Translations under genes and position numbers: made by a program
The notes under the pieces: model-generated
What the model was told of the DNA's origin: nothing
What the model saw: the letters and a program-made list of their open reading frames with translations, nothing else
Database searches by the model: none
Shown: positions 34,146-50,029 of the stretch, piece by piece
How positions within the stretch are numbered: the first letter of the stretch is position 1
Layout of the letters: each line of letters starts with the position of its first letter
Assembly: GCA_013368445.1 (NCBI GenBank)
Contig: JAACJO010000003.1
Span: 1,736,001 to 1,800,000, forward strand
Direction of reading: 5' to 3'
Length of the DNA stretch: 64,000 nucleotides
Source of the DNA: Leucocoprinus leucothites
Lineage: Eukaryota > Basidiomycota > Agaricomycetes > Agaricales > Agaricaceae

Positions 34146-35835
34146 ATGCGCTGGTTCTCTGCTCTAGCTTTGCTCTCCCTCGCTACACTTGGCCATGCCG
34201 TCGTAGGCCCTGGTGTGGTGACGGGTAACACCGCGGTCCATGATCCAACGATGTGCAAGGACAGTTCTGGAAAATATTTCGTTTTCTGTGAGTCATTCGT
34301 GGCATTAGAAATTCCAAGCCCGAGGAAACTGAGACCTGCCTGGAAGCAACGGCTGTTGGCATAGAAATTAGGACATCTACTGACCGTACTGCCTGGACTC
34401 TCGTTGGAAAAGTATGGCCAAATGGCGCATCCTGGACTGATACATACACTGGTACTTCCAACGGGTGAGATTTAACTTCACTTTAAAGGGCATCAGCTTC
34501 TGAGCGCATTGATGTAAAATAGCAACCTCTGGGCGCCAGACTGCACCGTCGTCAACGGACAGTTCTTCGTGAGTCTTCTCGACAAAATATTCACCGATGC
34601 TCTTTATACTAATGGACTCCCCAGCTCTATTATGCAGCATCCAGCTTTGGATCCCAGAAGGTATCCATACCTATATTACCAGCATCGCAGCTTAGTAACA
34701 GTTTACATCCAGTCAGCTATCTTTTTGGCCAAATCATCAACCGGTATGCCAGGTAAGATAGCTCAATCCACACTCAGATCATTCAGGTTCTTACTGCCCT
34801 TGTTCTGACTAGGTAGCTTTACCCACGTCGGTATGGTTACCTCTACGTCGAGCTCTAACAATTATAATGTGAGCAATGCCCTCGCGTCTTCCCCGCGGTT
34901 GTACAACTGACTTCGTATAAACCATAAGGCTATCGACCCGAAGTGAGTCCACAGCACATAGGGGGAAATCTCAACGTTTACCACTCAAATACTCTTCTAG
35001 CCTTTTGATTGGTAAGTTTGCACGCCAATATACACACGAAACACCCAGCTCATATCGAATAGATGGCAGCAACTGGCTCCTCTCACTCGGTAGCTTCTGG
35101 ACCGGGATAAAATCCATGGAGTCAGTCTCTCCTTCCCAGCCCTCCTCCAAAGCATCCACATAGACTGATACCTCATTAAACCCACAGCGTCAACTCGTCC
35201 ACCGGTCTCCTCCGCGACAGCAGCGTCACTTCCCTCGCCCAACGTACAGCCAATGGCGGCGCTATCGAAGCTAGCTCTGTCTTCAAATCCGGAAGCTTCT
35301 ACTATCTCTTCACTAGCTGGGACAACTGTTGCCGGGGAACCTCAAGCACCTACAACATTCGTGTTGGACGCTCCAGCTCGTGGGTTCCTTCCCTTTCATA
35401 CGATTTCTGAGAACACACCCTGAGGAATTTGGTGCAATTCATCTCAGACCGACTGGCGGGTTCGTTGATAAGTCCGGTGTTTCACTCCTGAACGGAGGTG
35501 GTACCCTCGTTTTGGGTTCCCACGATAACGTATGTTCTCTGCTCGTCGTGTAGTGCGCAGCAATAACGAATGAATCAGATCGTCGGGCCTGGAGGTCAAG
35601 ATGTCATGATGGACGGCGACGGTCCCATTCTGATCTATCGTAGGCCTTGCTACTCTTCAATTGACTGACACCTTCATTGATTTGGATTTTTACAGATTAC
35701 TATACTCCTTCCGGCAGCTTCGTGAGTGATTTCTCCCGACCGTCCCTTTTCTTTCCTGACGGACAATGATCTACCTCACCGCAGCTCGGAATCAACAGGC
35801 TCGACTTCTCCAGTGGCTGGCCTGTCGTTGTTTAA
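34146..35835 (+). CDS. secreted GH43 arabinan endo-1,5-alpha-L-arabinanase
   Basis: A secreted plant-cell-wall hydrolase of about ten exons. A signal peptide is clear (MRWFSALALLSLATLGHAVV). GH43 landmarks follow in order: VHDPTMCKDSSGKYFVF (catalytic base Asp in HDP), GIEIRTSTDRTAW, LWAPDCTVVNGQFFLYYAAS, NAIDPNLLIDG (the third conserved Asp), WLLSLGSFWTGIK, GGAIEASSVFKSG (catalytic acid Glu) and YLFTSWDNCCRG. The NAIDPNLLIDG stretch is built from two consecutive tiny exons of 14 nt (34929-34942) and 11 nt (35001-35011). The C-terminus is LGINRLDFSSGWPVVV with stop TAA at 35833-35835. The size fits single-domain arabinanases; no binding module is appended. It likely acts on pectic arabinan outside the cell. 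Confidence 0.93.
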
Positions 35836-36087
35836 AGTTTTTGACCGCACTATGTCACAGAGGCATGACTGGAAACCCCATGCTCAGTAGATACGCCAGT
35901 TCATACACTCCTGCAGCTGTGTACGCGGAAAATATAACCTCATTAAGTTAATTAAACACGAAGTTAAAGTGAGATATAGAACTTCCAAAGCAGCATATCA
36001 TAACAAAGGCGAAAGAAATACTGAACTATGCAAGCAGAAAAGGCCCAAAAAACCGAAAAAAAAACCGAGAAACCGTCTCCGGAACAA

Positions 36088-39000
36088 TTACGAGGATGTT
36101 GTTGGTATAGGTGCACTTGAAACGAAATCTCCAGCAGCAACAGCAAGCAGGAACTTCTCAACAACGGCTTTGCCCTTCTGTAAATTAACTAGCGATATGC
36201 GCTCATTGGGTAAATGGGCTTGGTCCTATCACAAAACGTTCAACAGGCCTAGCCATTTCGGTAGGAATATGCCAACTTACGGAGCTTTGGCCCATTGGAA
36301 AATGCAACGTATGACACTTAAACTCCTTCTCCAGCCACGGTACCGAAGGAATTGACTATGGGTCAAACAAACCGTCGCTTATCAATACCCAACTCCACTA
36401 GCGCGCAAGTGCGGAAGGACTTACACCACCCTCTCGAATTCGTAATGGCTCCATACCCCACTCTTCCTTCACCGCACTCTCTAATGCCTTGAAATAGGGA
36501 TCGTCGAGTTCACCTAGCCACCAATCTGCTGTGTGCACGACTTCGGCCTATGGTGATCATCTCTATGAGTATCTCGAGTTGAGGATGGGTAAAAGGACAC
36601 TCACTTGTAGCATATTGGGAGTTCTAAAACCGTCAAATGTTGATTTCATGTAATCAACTAGAGATTGGACAATAATATCCAGGCCCTGATCGGGTACAAT
36701 ACGTAGCGAGATTTGAGCTTTAACTGTACTCGGAATGATGGTTGAATCTGGATACGGGTAATAGAGTCTGGTAACAGCTTTCATGTTGGGGAAATTTAGT
36801 TGTGCTCACTCTTTGGTCCGCTAATTTCGATGTTATGCATCGTCAAAGACGGCTCTCGCCATCTCGAGCGTAACAGCGACGCTGGCTTTTGTGTTACCTC
36901 AGATAGAAGTTTGTATAGCTCTTCCTCTTCCTCCGTTTGCGGGCGTACATGATCATCTGGTGTCGAAGGTCACTTGTGTGCTTGAGAATGAAGTAGACAG
37001 AGATTTACAGAAGTGAGGTATTTGAATACGTCCCTGGCCACTGGTAAGTGTAGCCAGAAGCTTCACCCTTTCAACCAATAAGGACCTTCCGATCTAAGTC
37101 TGATAGAAGAGCTTACATGTCAGCCATCGGCTCTGCAAGAGCACCGCCTTCGACTCCCGAGTGCAAGTCCGGCATTGCGTTTGAAATCTACAAGGCCACA
37201 AATTAACCATTATACCCGCATACACCCTCAGGGAAATGATAGACTGGACTTACAACAAGGTTACAGTGAACAACTCCCCTCAAACCGTACGTCAAACATG
37301 CCCTATCTTCCGCAATCCACGTCGAGTTACTTGAAACAGTAACGAAACTTATCAGCATCTGCATACCAACACTTAAAGAAATAATACACACCTAACAAGA
37401 ATCTCATCAACATGTCCAATAGCGTCCTTATGTCTCCTAACGGTCTCTGCGAACCTGGGGCTACCAATTTCCTCCTCGCCCTCGATCAGGAACACTAAGT
37501 CTACTCCTAGTGCTCTCCTTGCGAGAAGATCAGCTGCGGCACATGCAATCGCGAGTATCGGTCCTTTATCATCCGTCACCCCACGTCCATATAGGTATCC
37601 GTTCTTGCCGGTCAGAGTGAATGGATCAGAACCCCAGCCTTCTGGAGGTGCTGGGATGACATCGTAGTGTCTGGAAATCCAGGAGGTTAATCGTGGAAAT
37701 AAGAGGGTGGACCTTGATTTGGACAAACCCGTATACCAAAATCCGGGGCAAGGGTTGATCACTCTTGCGACCTTCAAATGTTCCAAGGACTATGGGATTT
37801 CCGTTTTCACCTGTCGGGAGCTAATGACCGCTAAGTATATGGAAAAAACGTGAAAGCGGGAAAAAAGGTGCTCACCAGGGCTGCTTGAGCGCCCAATTGT
37901 GAGAAGCATTTTTTCAGCCAAATAGCGGCTTGTCGACAATCTTCCTTATGTGCAGGCTGCGAGCTGACACTCGGGATAGCAATGAATTTGTAGAGTGCAT
38001 ATAACAACGTCTCTGCTGGATAATGATGAACATTGGCTCAGATGTGTCGAGTGTGCGCCCGTACCTGATATTGAGTCTGTTCCAGGCGTATGGCCAAAGT
38101 CAACGGGCTTGGCAGTGGTGGCTTTCGTGGTATTCGAGGTGGATAACTCCCAAACCTATATACAAATCATGTCATTACCCATCAAGCATTCAAGCTGTGC
38201 AACTCCTACCTTGATATTGGAGTCGCCTCCACCAGTCACAAGGCAGGATCCTCCTCCGCTACATTCAGTTATGGTGGACGAGAGGACGATCCCATCGTGT
38301 GCTTTCCAAGCTGCTGTACAATCAAACGAAGATGACCATCGCTTCAAGTGTGGTGTGTGAGCACTAAGCACTAAGCCTGCCATAAGCCGGAGATGCTCAC
38401 CTTAACACAACCACCTTCTGAGCATGTATAGAGGTCTCCGTCGAACACCGACAAGGACAGAATGTCAACCCCCTGCGACCAAGTCAAATCAGATGTGATG
38501 TGGAATACAAACAGGGAGAGTATTCATACTTCTTGGACAATAATGGTTCGAACGGATGTCCTAGTTTCAAGGTCAAGAATCTTGACATATCCACCCTGAC
38601 AACCAGCGGCAAGCGTATCGCCTCTTGCAACGAGGGCCAGAATGGCACCGTGACCACAGTTGAATTCATGGATTAAAGTCGGAGCATGCCCTGAACAATC
38701 CCAGAGCTGTTTACGGCCTTTTGAGAATATATTCTGACTGCCGGTATTAAAAATAGGCACACCTTGACACTTTCATCGCCACTACCTGTCGCAAGACGCA
38801 CGCCATTTCCATCGTCTATGACATTCATACAGTAAATGTATCCCCAATGTGCAGAGTCAACAACGTTGGAAGCTGGGATGTTGAAGTATGCCTGTGGTAT
38901 TGGGATATCGCTGTAGCTATCTGATTCTGGGCTTTCCCGACCGGGAAGGTATCCATTGCGGGCATTTTTATCTGCAGGTTTGCGTAGATATTGAGGATAA

Positions 39001-39800
39001 CTGTCAAAAAACTTGTGTGCCTTGCGTGGTGCGGACAAATTTGGGGTGGCATATCCGCTGGGCACTGCGTCTTGCAGCGAAGCGGAAGACTCGGATGGTG
39101 AGGGTGAACGACTAAAGTGGAACCACTGGAGTGACGTGTTCTTGCAGCCAACGAAGATGGTCTGGAGAGTTGGGGACCAGGCTAGTGAAAAGAGATCCCC
39201 CGAGGAATGTTCGAGGTAGGGGTCAATGACATAGAGTGGCGACAGTGTTTTGGTGCACCAGACCTATTGGCTGTAAGCATGTACGTGCTTGTGAAAGAGG
39301 TTCTAGCTCACTCGGATTGTGCTATCCCCTAGTCAAGTTCTCAGATTCTTCGGCTGCGGCGACAGATCAATACAAACGCACCTCCGGAGCTAAACAGCCA
39401 ATTTCTGTCCTTTGCGTATTCAAGAGCGAGAACACTTCCTGTATGGCCGCGTAACGTGGCTTTTAATGTAAACGTCTTTTTATCCCAGACCTAAGCACTT
39501 GGTCAGTCGAGCAGTTGGACTTATTTATGCGATGCACACCAAGATGTCACGATTCTGGCTGCCGGAGAATATGCAGTCGTCTGTGGCTGCGAGGCTAAGG
39601 ACCGAGCTCTTGCTTTCCTGCAGAGAGTGTAGCAACCGCGGGGGATCCTGGCCATCGTGAAGGTTGCGACCCAGGGAGGCAGGCCTCATGAGAGATCGTG
39701 GTTGAGGGGAGAGGAGGAAGTCGAGGAAGTCAGGGGCATGTTGACGGGAAATAGAATGTGTGACAGGAAATAAATGACGCACTGATCGGCGAATTCCCAT
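36088..39800 (-). CDS. DUG2: Dug2-like WD40 / M20 peptidase, glutathione degradation
   Basis: A large multi-exon gene. The N-terminal half (39800 to about 38000) has WD40 blades: SVLSLAATDDCIFSGSQN, WLFSSGGDSTIRVW, VRLATGSGDESVK, LWDCSGHAP and LVTGGGDSNIK. The C-terminal half is an M20 metallopeptidase: RHYDVIPAPPEGW (metal His/Asp), YGRGVTDDKGPILA (bridging Asp), IEGEEEIGSP (Glu pair), PLRIREGG, IPSVPWLEKEF and MGQSSDQAHLPNERISL (C-terminal His). This fusion is diagnostic of Dug2, which with Dug3 cleaves the gamma-glutamyl bond of glutathione in the cytosol. The last exon ends IPTTSS with TAA at 36088-36090, beyond several short introns that hide it. The start codon is only 24 bp from the start codon of the divergent gene. 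Confidence 0.9.
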
Positions 39801-39824
39801 CGCGCAATCTTCCTGCCGGCTCAG

Positions 39825-42331
39825 ATGCTCTCTCCCTCAGACTCCGACGACCTTCCCAACGTCGCAGAGGTTCTTTCTTCACGTGCGTATACAACATTCT
39901 GCCAGAAGCCTGCTAATTCACTTTGCAGAAAAAAATTCGACTCAGTCCTTACCCAACCGGAAAAGACAGCGGTCCCGCCACAGTTCCGGAAGACAGCCGT
40001 CAGACCGTAATGACCCTTCTTCATCCCGTCCTCGCAAGAAGCGGAGGATCCAGGGTACAGCTATTCTACGCGTACTGAACCACTTCTAACTCGTGTGCAG
40101 TGAATGGGAAAGCCAAAGGTGTCAACGCGCCTCCTCCACCGCCATCAGCTGTACAAGCAGCATCTCCCATCGAACTGACATCTGAAGATGAACCACCACG
40201 TCGGAGCTCAAAGCCCAAATCTAAGCCGAATAGCGCGAAGAAGAAGCGTCCAAAACTCCCGCCGTCCGAGGTAATTGACCTTTGTTCAGACGCAGAGGAT
40301 CTGTCCCGACCACCAAGGCCTACCCAGAGGACAAAGACCACCCAGGCTTGGGCACCGCCACGGGAAGAAGACGTAATTGTTTTACTGTCTAGTGATAATG
40401 AAGACAGACTCGGACCCTCTCGATTTTATGGCCGTGCTACACTCCCGAATCGTGTCCAGCATTCATTCCCACCCACGAGTACACAGGCGAAAGCTTCGCA
40501 ATTACCTGTGAAACGGTTCCGGCGAGAGGAAGAAGAAGAGGAAGAGGAAGAGGTCTCAACGAATGGGAATCCTGTCCCTCGGGTTCACCCGCCACCACGC
40601 AAACGTCTACGAAGACCCTCAGACTCCCTATCTCCTTTGTCGGTGGTGGAAAGTCGGAGAACGCCACGACCGTCAACACCTCGTGACTCGTCCCGGAGAC
40701 CATCAGCATCGTTATCTCCTGTGCCCGTGGAAGAATCTGGGCAAGCGTCTAGTTGTTCAACCCCTCAAGCGTTACCTTCCGTGCCCGCTTACGAACCTCA
40801 GAAAATCCCTTCACCACCTTATAAAGAAGTAGAATCGGACCACTTGCAAGAGACAGAACAACAACAACCCAAACAACCTCCTTCACCCCGTCAGATTCGC
40901 CATGAAGTTGTAGAGCCTTCTTCGGAAGTAGAGGAAACGACAGAACCTCTGCAGAACATTTACAATAATTTCTTTCAATCGACGCCTAGCCCTGAAAGTT
41001 CTCCCGCCTCTTGCAGAGCCTTTTCGTTTAAAATCCGACTTCCGCCTCATCCAGCAACCGTCGTTCAATTTGAAGCTTTTGACTTTAATTCACCTCCACC
41101 ACCCCTTCTCACAAGTTCCTTCTTTAAACGAGCCATAGGGGCTCTGCCACCACGTCCGGAATCCAGAACGACTAAACCTATGCTTCCGACTCAATCACTC
41201 TCTCGTTCCACGTCCAGTAAACCGAGCTCGGGCCCAGCTAACTCTGGCTCTACTTCCGTTCCAATGGCACACCAGGCAAAGTCGCAAATATCAAGCCCCC
41301 TTCCATTAGATCAGGTTGAGGCGAAGGATGTGCAATGCTCCAACGTTCAAATGTCTCAGGCGCCGTCACCTGCAGCAGAGGCTACAGATGAAAGAGTAGC
41401 ATCTCATGTTGAAACCGGATCTCAATTGTCCACTCCACGGCGCCAGTCATCCCAGAACCATACTCAGGCCTTGAGTGCTGAAGAGGCTGCTGTGCCCACT
41501 GTCATTGTGCCTGTTAAAGACTCCACGCTCGGATCAGGTTCACAGAAAGTTCAGCCCAAGTTGCAAGCTTTCACCCCCCGACCTCAAACATCTCCAGCAC
41601 ATGTCCACAAAATGGTCTCTGAAGAAGGCCAGACAGATTCCACCCCGGAGCGATCCAGGCCCGTGGACGAAGTCGCGCATCAGGTTATGTCATCCGAAGG
41701 CCTCGACAGTGTTCAAGCCCCGAGCCCACGAAGTCTATCAGCTTCAAATCGACCTGAATATATGCGCGCCAGCGAATATACAGAAAAGGGTTCAATGGCC
41801 AATAAATCTACTGAAAGAGTTTCATCCACCAGTAGAATTTATCAGCAGGCTGATTTCGAGCCACCGCTGGCGTCTCAGCCCGAGGTGGTCACCGCAAACT
41901 CGAAAGTGGCTATTCCAGATGCGGAAAGCACGCATCTACTTGTGTCTTCCCCGAAACCAGCCCCGTCCTCAATCCCCATCTCCCTTACTCGTCCTTATAC
42001 TGCCATGGTAGAAATCCCTGTGAAATCACACCCAGAAGCCAAAGAAACGACCTGCACCCCTGCAGTCAAGTCATCCTCCGAAACGACGATACCTTCACCA
42101 TCCCACCCTCCACCTCTCGAACCAATAAACCCCAGTTCCGGAAAAATGGACAATGGTGACGATGCCACGGTTTCTCCGCTGTATAGCTCGAGATCGGATT
42201 CTACTAATGACAACGATATGCAAGAAATTGCTGAAATGTTGTTCTCTACGAGTAGCGGTGAAAATTCGTCAGAACCCACTGACGAGGAGTTGTTGGTTAT
42301 TGGACTGTGTTATCCGGACTTTGACGAATAG
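39825..42331 (+). CDS. disordered 804-aa protein with three SUMO-interaction-like motifs
   Basis: Exons 39825-39882, 39929-40054 and 40101-42331 give 804 residues. No folded domain is visible. Within the first 200 residues are three hydrophobic-then-acidic motifs: IELTSEDE (near 40165), VIDLCSDAEDL (near 40270) and VIVLLSSDNED (near 40372), each like a SUMO-interacting motif with an adjacent Ser/acidic patch. Basic patches (KKKRPKLP, PRKKRRIQ, KRFRREEEEEEEEE) suggest nuclear location. The rest is Ser/Pro/Thr-rich. The C-terminus is acidic (TDEELLVIGLCYPDFDE). I do not recognise the family; a nuclear SUMO-pathway scaffold is an inference. It is divergent from DUG2. Confidence 0.75.
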
Positions 42332-42702
42332 GGTTGGCGGTGATGCTTGAGGATATACTTTATTTTTTGAGAGAATTGGATTATGTTTTCTTGGGATATT
42401 TAAAGGTAATGTGTTTTGTATTGATGCTACATTATATGGGACTTGGAAGTTGAGTTTCTTGCTGAATGTATATTAGACGTCAAAATATACCGTAGATATG
42501 ATAGTCTTTAAGTTAGAATCAATTTATTGGGTGTGTATATTATTGCCTGTCGTCCATGTGATTCCCGATTTCTTCTTTTTACCGTTTGTTCACGGCCATG
42601 AGCTGAGTGTGCATGTGAACGTTTACCCTGACGTCAATATCCCACCGGCCCCTGTCGCCGAAGCACTGACGTCTGGTAACAGTTGGTTTCACCCATTTGA
42701 CC
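42332..42702. other. intergenic
   Basis: The first half is AT-rich and fits the 3' untranslated region of the preceding gene. The rest should be the promoter of the lyase gene. An open frame on the plus strand from 42498 overlaps the lyase start in another frame and is not accepted. Confidence 0.45.
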
Positions 42703-44279
42703 ATGCAAACTTTGCTACGCCTAAGCCTGAATCGTTCATCCACCTTCGCACACGGACCGTTTCCTCGATCATCATGCCAACGTCTCGCTTTACGGAGGCT
42801 CTCGACCACCAGGCCAACCAATACGGATTCACGCCCAATAGCTCTTCGTAGATCATATCTCTATGTACCGTCCTCCTCCGATAAAATGCTCGAGAAAACT
42901 AAAAGTTCGGGGTCGGACGTGTTTATATATGACTTGGAGGATAGTATTTCGCCTGTTCCTTCGGATAAGGTTAATGCGAGGGAGAGGTTGAGAGCGTTTT
43001 TAAGCGTTGAGTTTAATGGTTTTTTCCGACGTTCTGTGAGCATGAAGTTGGCTAATAGGTTGAATCTCTTGGCTTATAGGTAAATCCGATTGCGAATCAT
43101 GAGCGTGTGGGCGTACGGGTGAATGATATAAGTACATCGTTTTTCGAGGACGATGTCAAAGCTATCGTACGTCCTTCCTTTCCAACACCGTGTTCAGTAT
43201 CATTTATCTCACCGCTCTCTTTCAACCTTTCCCTTTCCTGACAAACCAATCTCTTCGTTTGAACAGTTGCCTCTTGAAAATGTGACGAGTCTTATCCTTC
43301 CAAAGATTCATACCGCACAAGACTTAGATTACGTCTCGGAATGTATATACGATATATACATGACTACGGATAGGGAGTCACCTCTGAGTATTATCCCGAG
43401 CATTGAGAGTGCGAGAGGGATGATGAATTTGCAACATATTGCAGGCTGGGGATCGAAATTGGGCAGGCAGATGGGTGGGAGGCTGAGTGCGCTGTTGGTA
43501 TGTTTCTTTCTGCGGCGTTTAGTTTCGAATGTTGACATTGGGATATAGTTTGCTGCAGAGGATTGTGAGTGTTGGAAGGATTACATATTATTTGCAGGTG
43601 CTAGAGGTTGACCGACAGCTGGACAGATTGTGCGGACACTGGAATTGTGCGAACGCCTACAAGACGCGAGTTACTTTTCACGCGTTCGCAGATTGTGATT
43701 ACAGCAAAAGCATTTGGTTTAGAAGCCATTGACATGGTATGTTATTTCAGTTGGAGTGATCCTTCTCGTTGACCAGCCTTGATATTTTGTAGGTCTGTGT
43801 CCACTACAAGGACTCACGGGTGCTTGAGGATGAATGCCTTGATGGTAGGCAGCTTGGGTTCACTGGCAAGGTCAGTGAAACCGTTATTCCCAGTCGTCCG
43901 TGATGCTGAATGAACGATGTACAGCAAGCGATTCATCCTGCACAAGTTGCCACTATCCAGTCTACTTATGTACCTACATCCCAAGGTATGTTACCAAACA
44001 AATAGCAATTCGAGTCCCAGCTAAAGGTCGGCCTCCGACAGAAATCCTTCGTGCTGCAAAAATTCTACATCAGATGAGACTTGCACATGACGCCGAACGA
44101 GGTGCTGTTGGGTTAGAGGGAGAGATGATAGACGCCCCGATGCTTAAGCAGGTTTGTGATCCTCATTGTGGACTCTTGTCTTGTACCAAGCTGAGTTGTA
44201 AACTCAAATTCAGGCTGAGAAAATTATTGCGGTGGCGAGAGCAGCTGGTCTGACTATACCCGACGTATCTGCCTCGTGA
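42703..44279 (+). CDS. CitE/CLYBL-like citramalyl-CoA lyase, mitochondrial
   Basis: A multi-exon gene of the HpcH/HpaI aldolase (citrate-lyase beta-like) family. The N-terminus (MQTLLRLSLNRSSTFAHG, then SSCQRLALRRLSTT) is Arg/Ser-rich, a likely mitochondrial presequence. Conserved blocks: RRSYLYVPSSSDKML, VFIYDLEDSISP (metal-site acid), VNPIANHERVGVRVND, LILPKIHTAQDLDYV, IIPSIESARGMMNL, FAAEDYCADTGIVRTPTRRE, RSQIVITAKAFGLEAIDMV, GFTGKQAIHPAQVATIQSTY and GAVGLEGEMIDAPM. CLYBL-type enzymes cleave citramalyl-CoA to acetyl-CoA and pyruvate; bacterial relatives act in itaconate breakdown. The first intron follows AGC at 43005, the next exon begins at 43080. Substrate is inferred from family. It shares strand with a SUGCT-like CoA-transferase 9 kb downstream. 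Confidence 0.88.
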
Positions 44280-44485
44280 ATGATGTGTATGAATGATTAT
44301 ATTCGAGTACATTGTAGATCGAATTTTCTGTTTGCATAAACAAAAATGACCAGACGACGCAGTTGACTCGAATATATAAGCGCCCCAATAGAAATTAGAG
44401 GCCGGGGAACGACACAGCCACCAGCGCGATTTGTGTTCCACGATTACTGACTCTATTCTTGCCGCCAACGGTCAAATTGGGATAC

Positions 44486-48334
<3,849 letters not shown>

Positions 48335-48514
48335 CCTACTCCAGCCACGTACCAAATATTTTTTCAAGTTTGTTGATTCGTTGTATTCAATCCACTTTGC
48401 CTACTTCTAGTCGCCTATGTATTCGCTTTTGGAACTCAACCCCTCCCCACAAATGGCATTTGTGTTGGTCTGAAGGCACAAGTTAGAGCTGTTATCAGTA
48501 GGGTAGGATGCTCC

Positions 48515-49528
48515 TCACAAGACTGTGACTTCCAACATTGTCGTGCTATTCGGAAGGCTGGCAATGTAGACCACAGTATTGGCTACGTCCTCCACATCCA
48601 TGACCGGCTCGGGCATGACTCGGCCATCCGCTTGTAGCGTTCCAGCACTAAATGTGCTTGTAAGTACGCTGCTCGTGTTCCCTAAAGAACAGTTCCATGA
48701 ACAAAACACGAAGAGCCTTATCAATTAAACGAAACATACCGACATCAAGTTGGGTGGCGGTGACATTGTATTTACGACCATCCAGGACGGTACACTTGGT
48801 CAAACCAGTCGTCGCGTGCTTAGTGGTTGCATATGCGACCATATGTGGCCGTGGAACATGAGCCGAGATAGACCCATTGTTAATTATTCGACCTCATTCT
48901 CCAGTCAGTACAGACCCTTCCCACCTGAAACCGATTGAGGTAGAGTATTCACCTCCATTTGGCTCTTGCCTTTTGAAGATCTTGACAGCCTCCCGGGTAC
49001 ATAGAAAGGGCCCAACTACATTGACATCAAGGGTTTGCCGGAATGTTTCTAGTGTCATATCCTCGATGGGAGTAGGGGGCGGACCTGTGCCGGCATTCTA
49101 GGTAGCTTATGAGCTGAAGCCGACATACTCAGAAAGTGCCTACATTGAAAACGAGATCAATTCGGCCTGGCACCAAAGGTCAATGACAGTTCCTGTGTAG
49201 GACATCACTGCCCAGCTCACCAAATGTGGAGAAAGCCTGTTGGAACGAGTTTTGCACAAATTCTTCGTTCGTCACGTCTCCTGGGAGTACAAGTTTTCCC
49301 TCGCCTGGACATTGGTTCTCTGTCTCCTTTAGCTTGTCCTCTCGGCGGGCGATAAGAACGACATTCCAGCCTGCCTTCGACAGAGCGATTGCGGACGCCT
49401 GCCCAATACCTATTTTGAGTTTGTCAAAAAAATTGTCACAAACTAGTGAGAGCACCGTAGTATTAGAAATGAAATTACTAGCCTGAGGAAGCACCCGTAA
49501 TAATTGCAGTTTTCTTTGCACTTGCCAT
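48515..49528 (-). CDS. short-chain dehydrogenase/reductase
   Basis: A classical SDR of about five exons. The start MASAKKTAIITGASS (49528-49483) continues after an intron as GIGQASAIALSKAGWNVVLIARRE, completing the TGxxxGIG cofactor motif; the Arg pair after VLI suggests NADP(H). Then come GDVTNEEF, VDLVFNNAGTGPPP, LETFRQTLDVNVVGPFLCTR, RIINNGSISAHVPRP and the catalytic Tyr/Lys in YATTKHAT. The final exon has VMDVEDVANTVVYIASLP and ends EVTVL, stop TGA at 48515-48517. The first intron (49410-49482) begins with GC rather than GT. The substrate is not predictable. It converges on PRP2 and lies between the lyase and CoA-transferase genes. Confidence 0.87.
49410..49482 (-). other. GC-AG intron splitting the SDR cofactor motif
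   Basis: The exon ends TCCTCAG and the intron starts GCTAGT and ends AAAATAG, followed by GTATTGGG. Only this cut rejoins the TGASSGIGQA motif; I found no GT donor that keeps the motif. Confidence 0.7.
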
Positions 49529-49710
49529 TCACGGAGTAAAGGAGAGGCGAGCACTGATCGGAGGTGTGTGAAATCGATCGTTTATTATAGAGCGGTGACG
49601 TCAGTGTACCTGTATGAATAGAATAGGAGGCACTGGGTAGGCAAGCCAGTCCAGCGCTCATAAAACAGCCCCCCTCTGTCTCGTTTAAGGCACTCTGTCG
49701 CTACGATATC

Positions 49711-50029
49711 ATGGGCAGTGTATCACCTCGTGCTGAGAGAGAAATGCCACCCAATCTGCTGTTTACTTCATACTTTAACACAGTAGTCGAAACTCTTGGT
49801 CTCCTGCTCTATACGCCTCTCGTACAAGACGAAACCAGCAGCATTCCTCCGACTGTTCAGATGGAGGCATTGGCACCAAGAAGAGAGACATCTTCTGTAA
49901 ATGGAGAACAACCTCGTAGCTGCCCGGTGAGCTCGTTGTGCTATAACAGTTCTTGAGTAGAGCACGATATTAATTTAACAAATTTCGCAGTCTCTTCGAG
50001 GTTCGGCTGATAGTGTTGACACCCGATAG
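49711..50029 (+). CDS. possible small gene (84 aa), unknown function
   Basis: Exons 49711-49926 and 49991-50029 (64-nt intron, GTGAGC...TTCGCAG) give 84 residues. A CATAAAAC element at 49659-49666 lies about 45-52 bp upstream of the ATG and is followed by a pyrimidine-rich stretch. The product has a short hydrophobic region (FNTVVETLGLLLYTPLV) and is otherwise polar. No family is recognised. It is divergent from the SDR gene. The promoter-like spacing and spliceable intron favour a gene, but there is no homology-type evidence. Confidence 0.35.

Noticed and set aside
35969..36355. 128-codon plus-strand open frame
   Set aside because: It is antisense to the last exons of DUG2, which encode conserved M20 peptidase motifs.
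40531..40553. GAA/GAG-rich simple repeat
   Set aside because: It is a coding run for poly-glutamate inside the disordered SIM-motif protein, not an independent repeat element.
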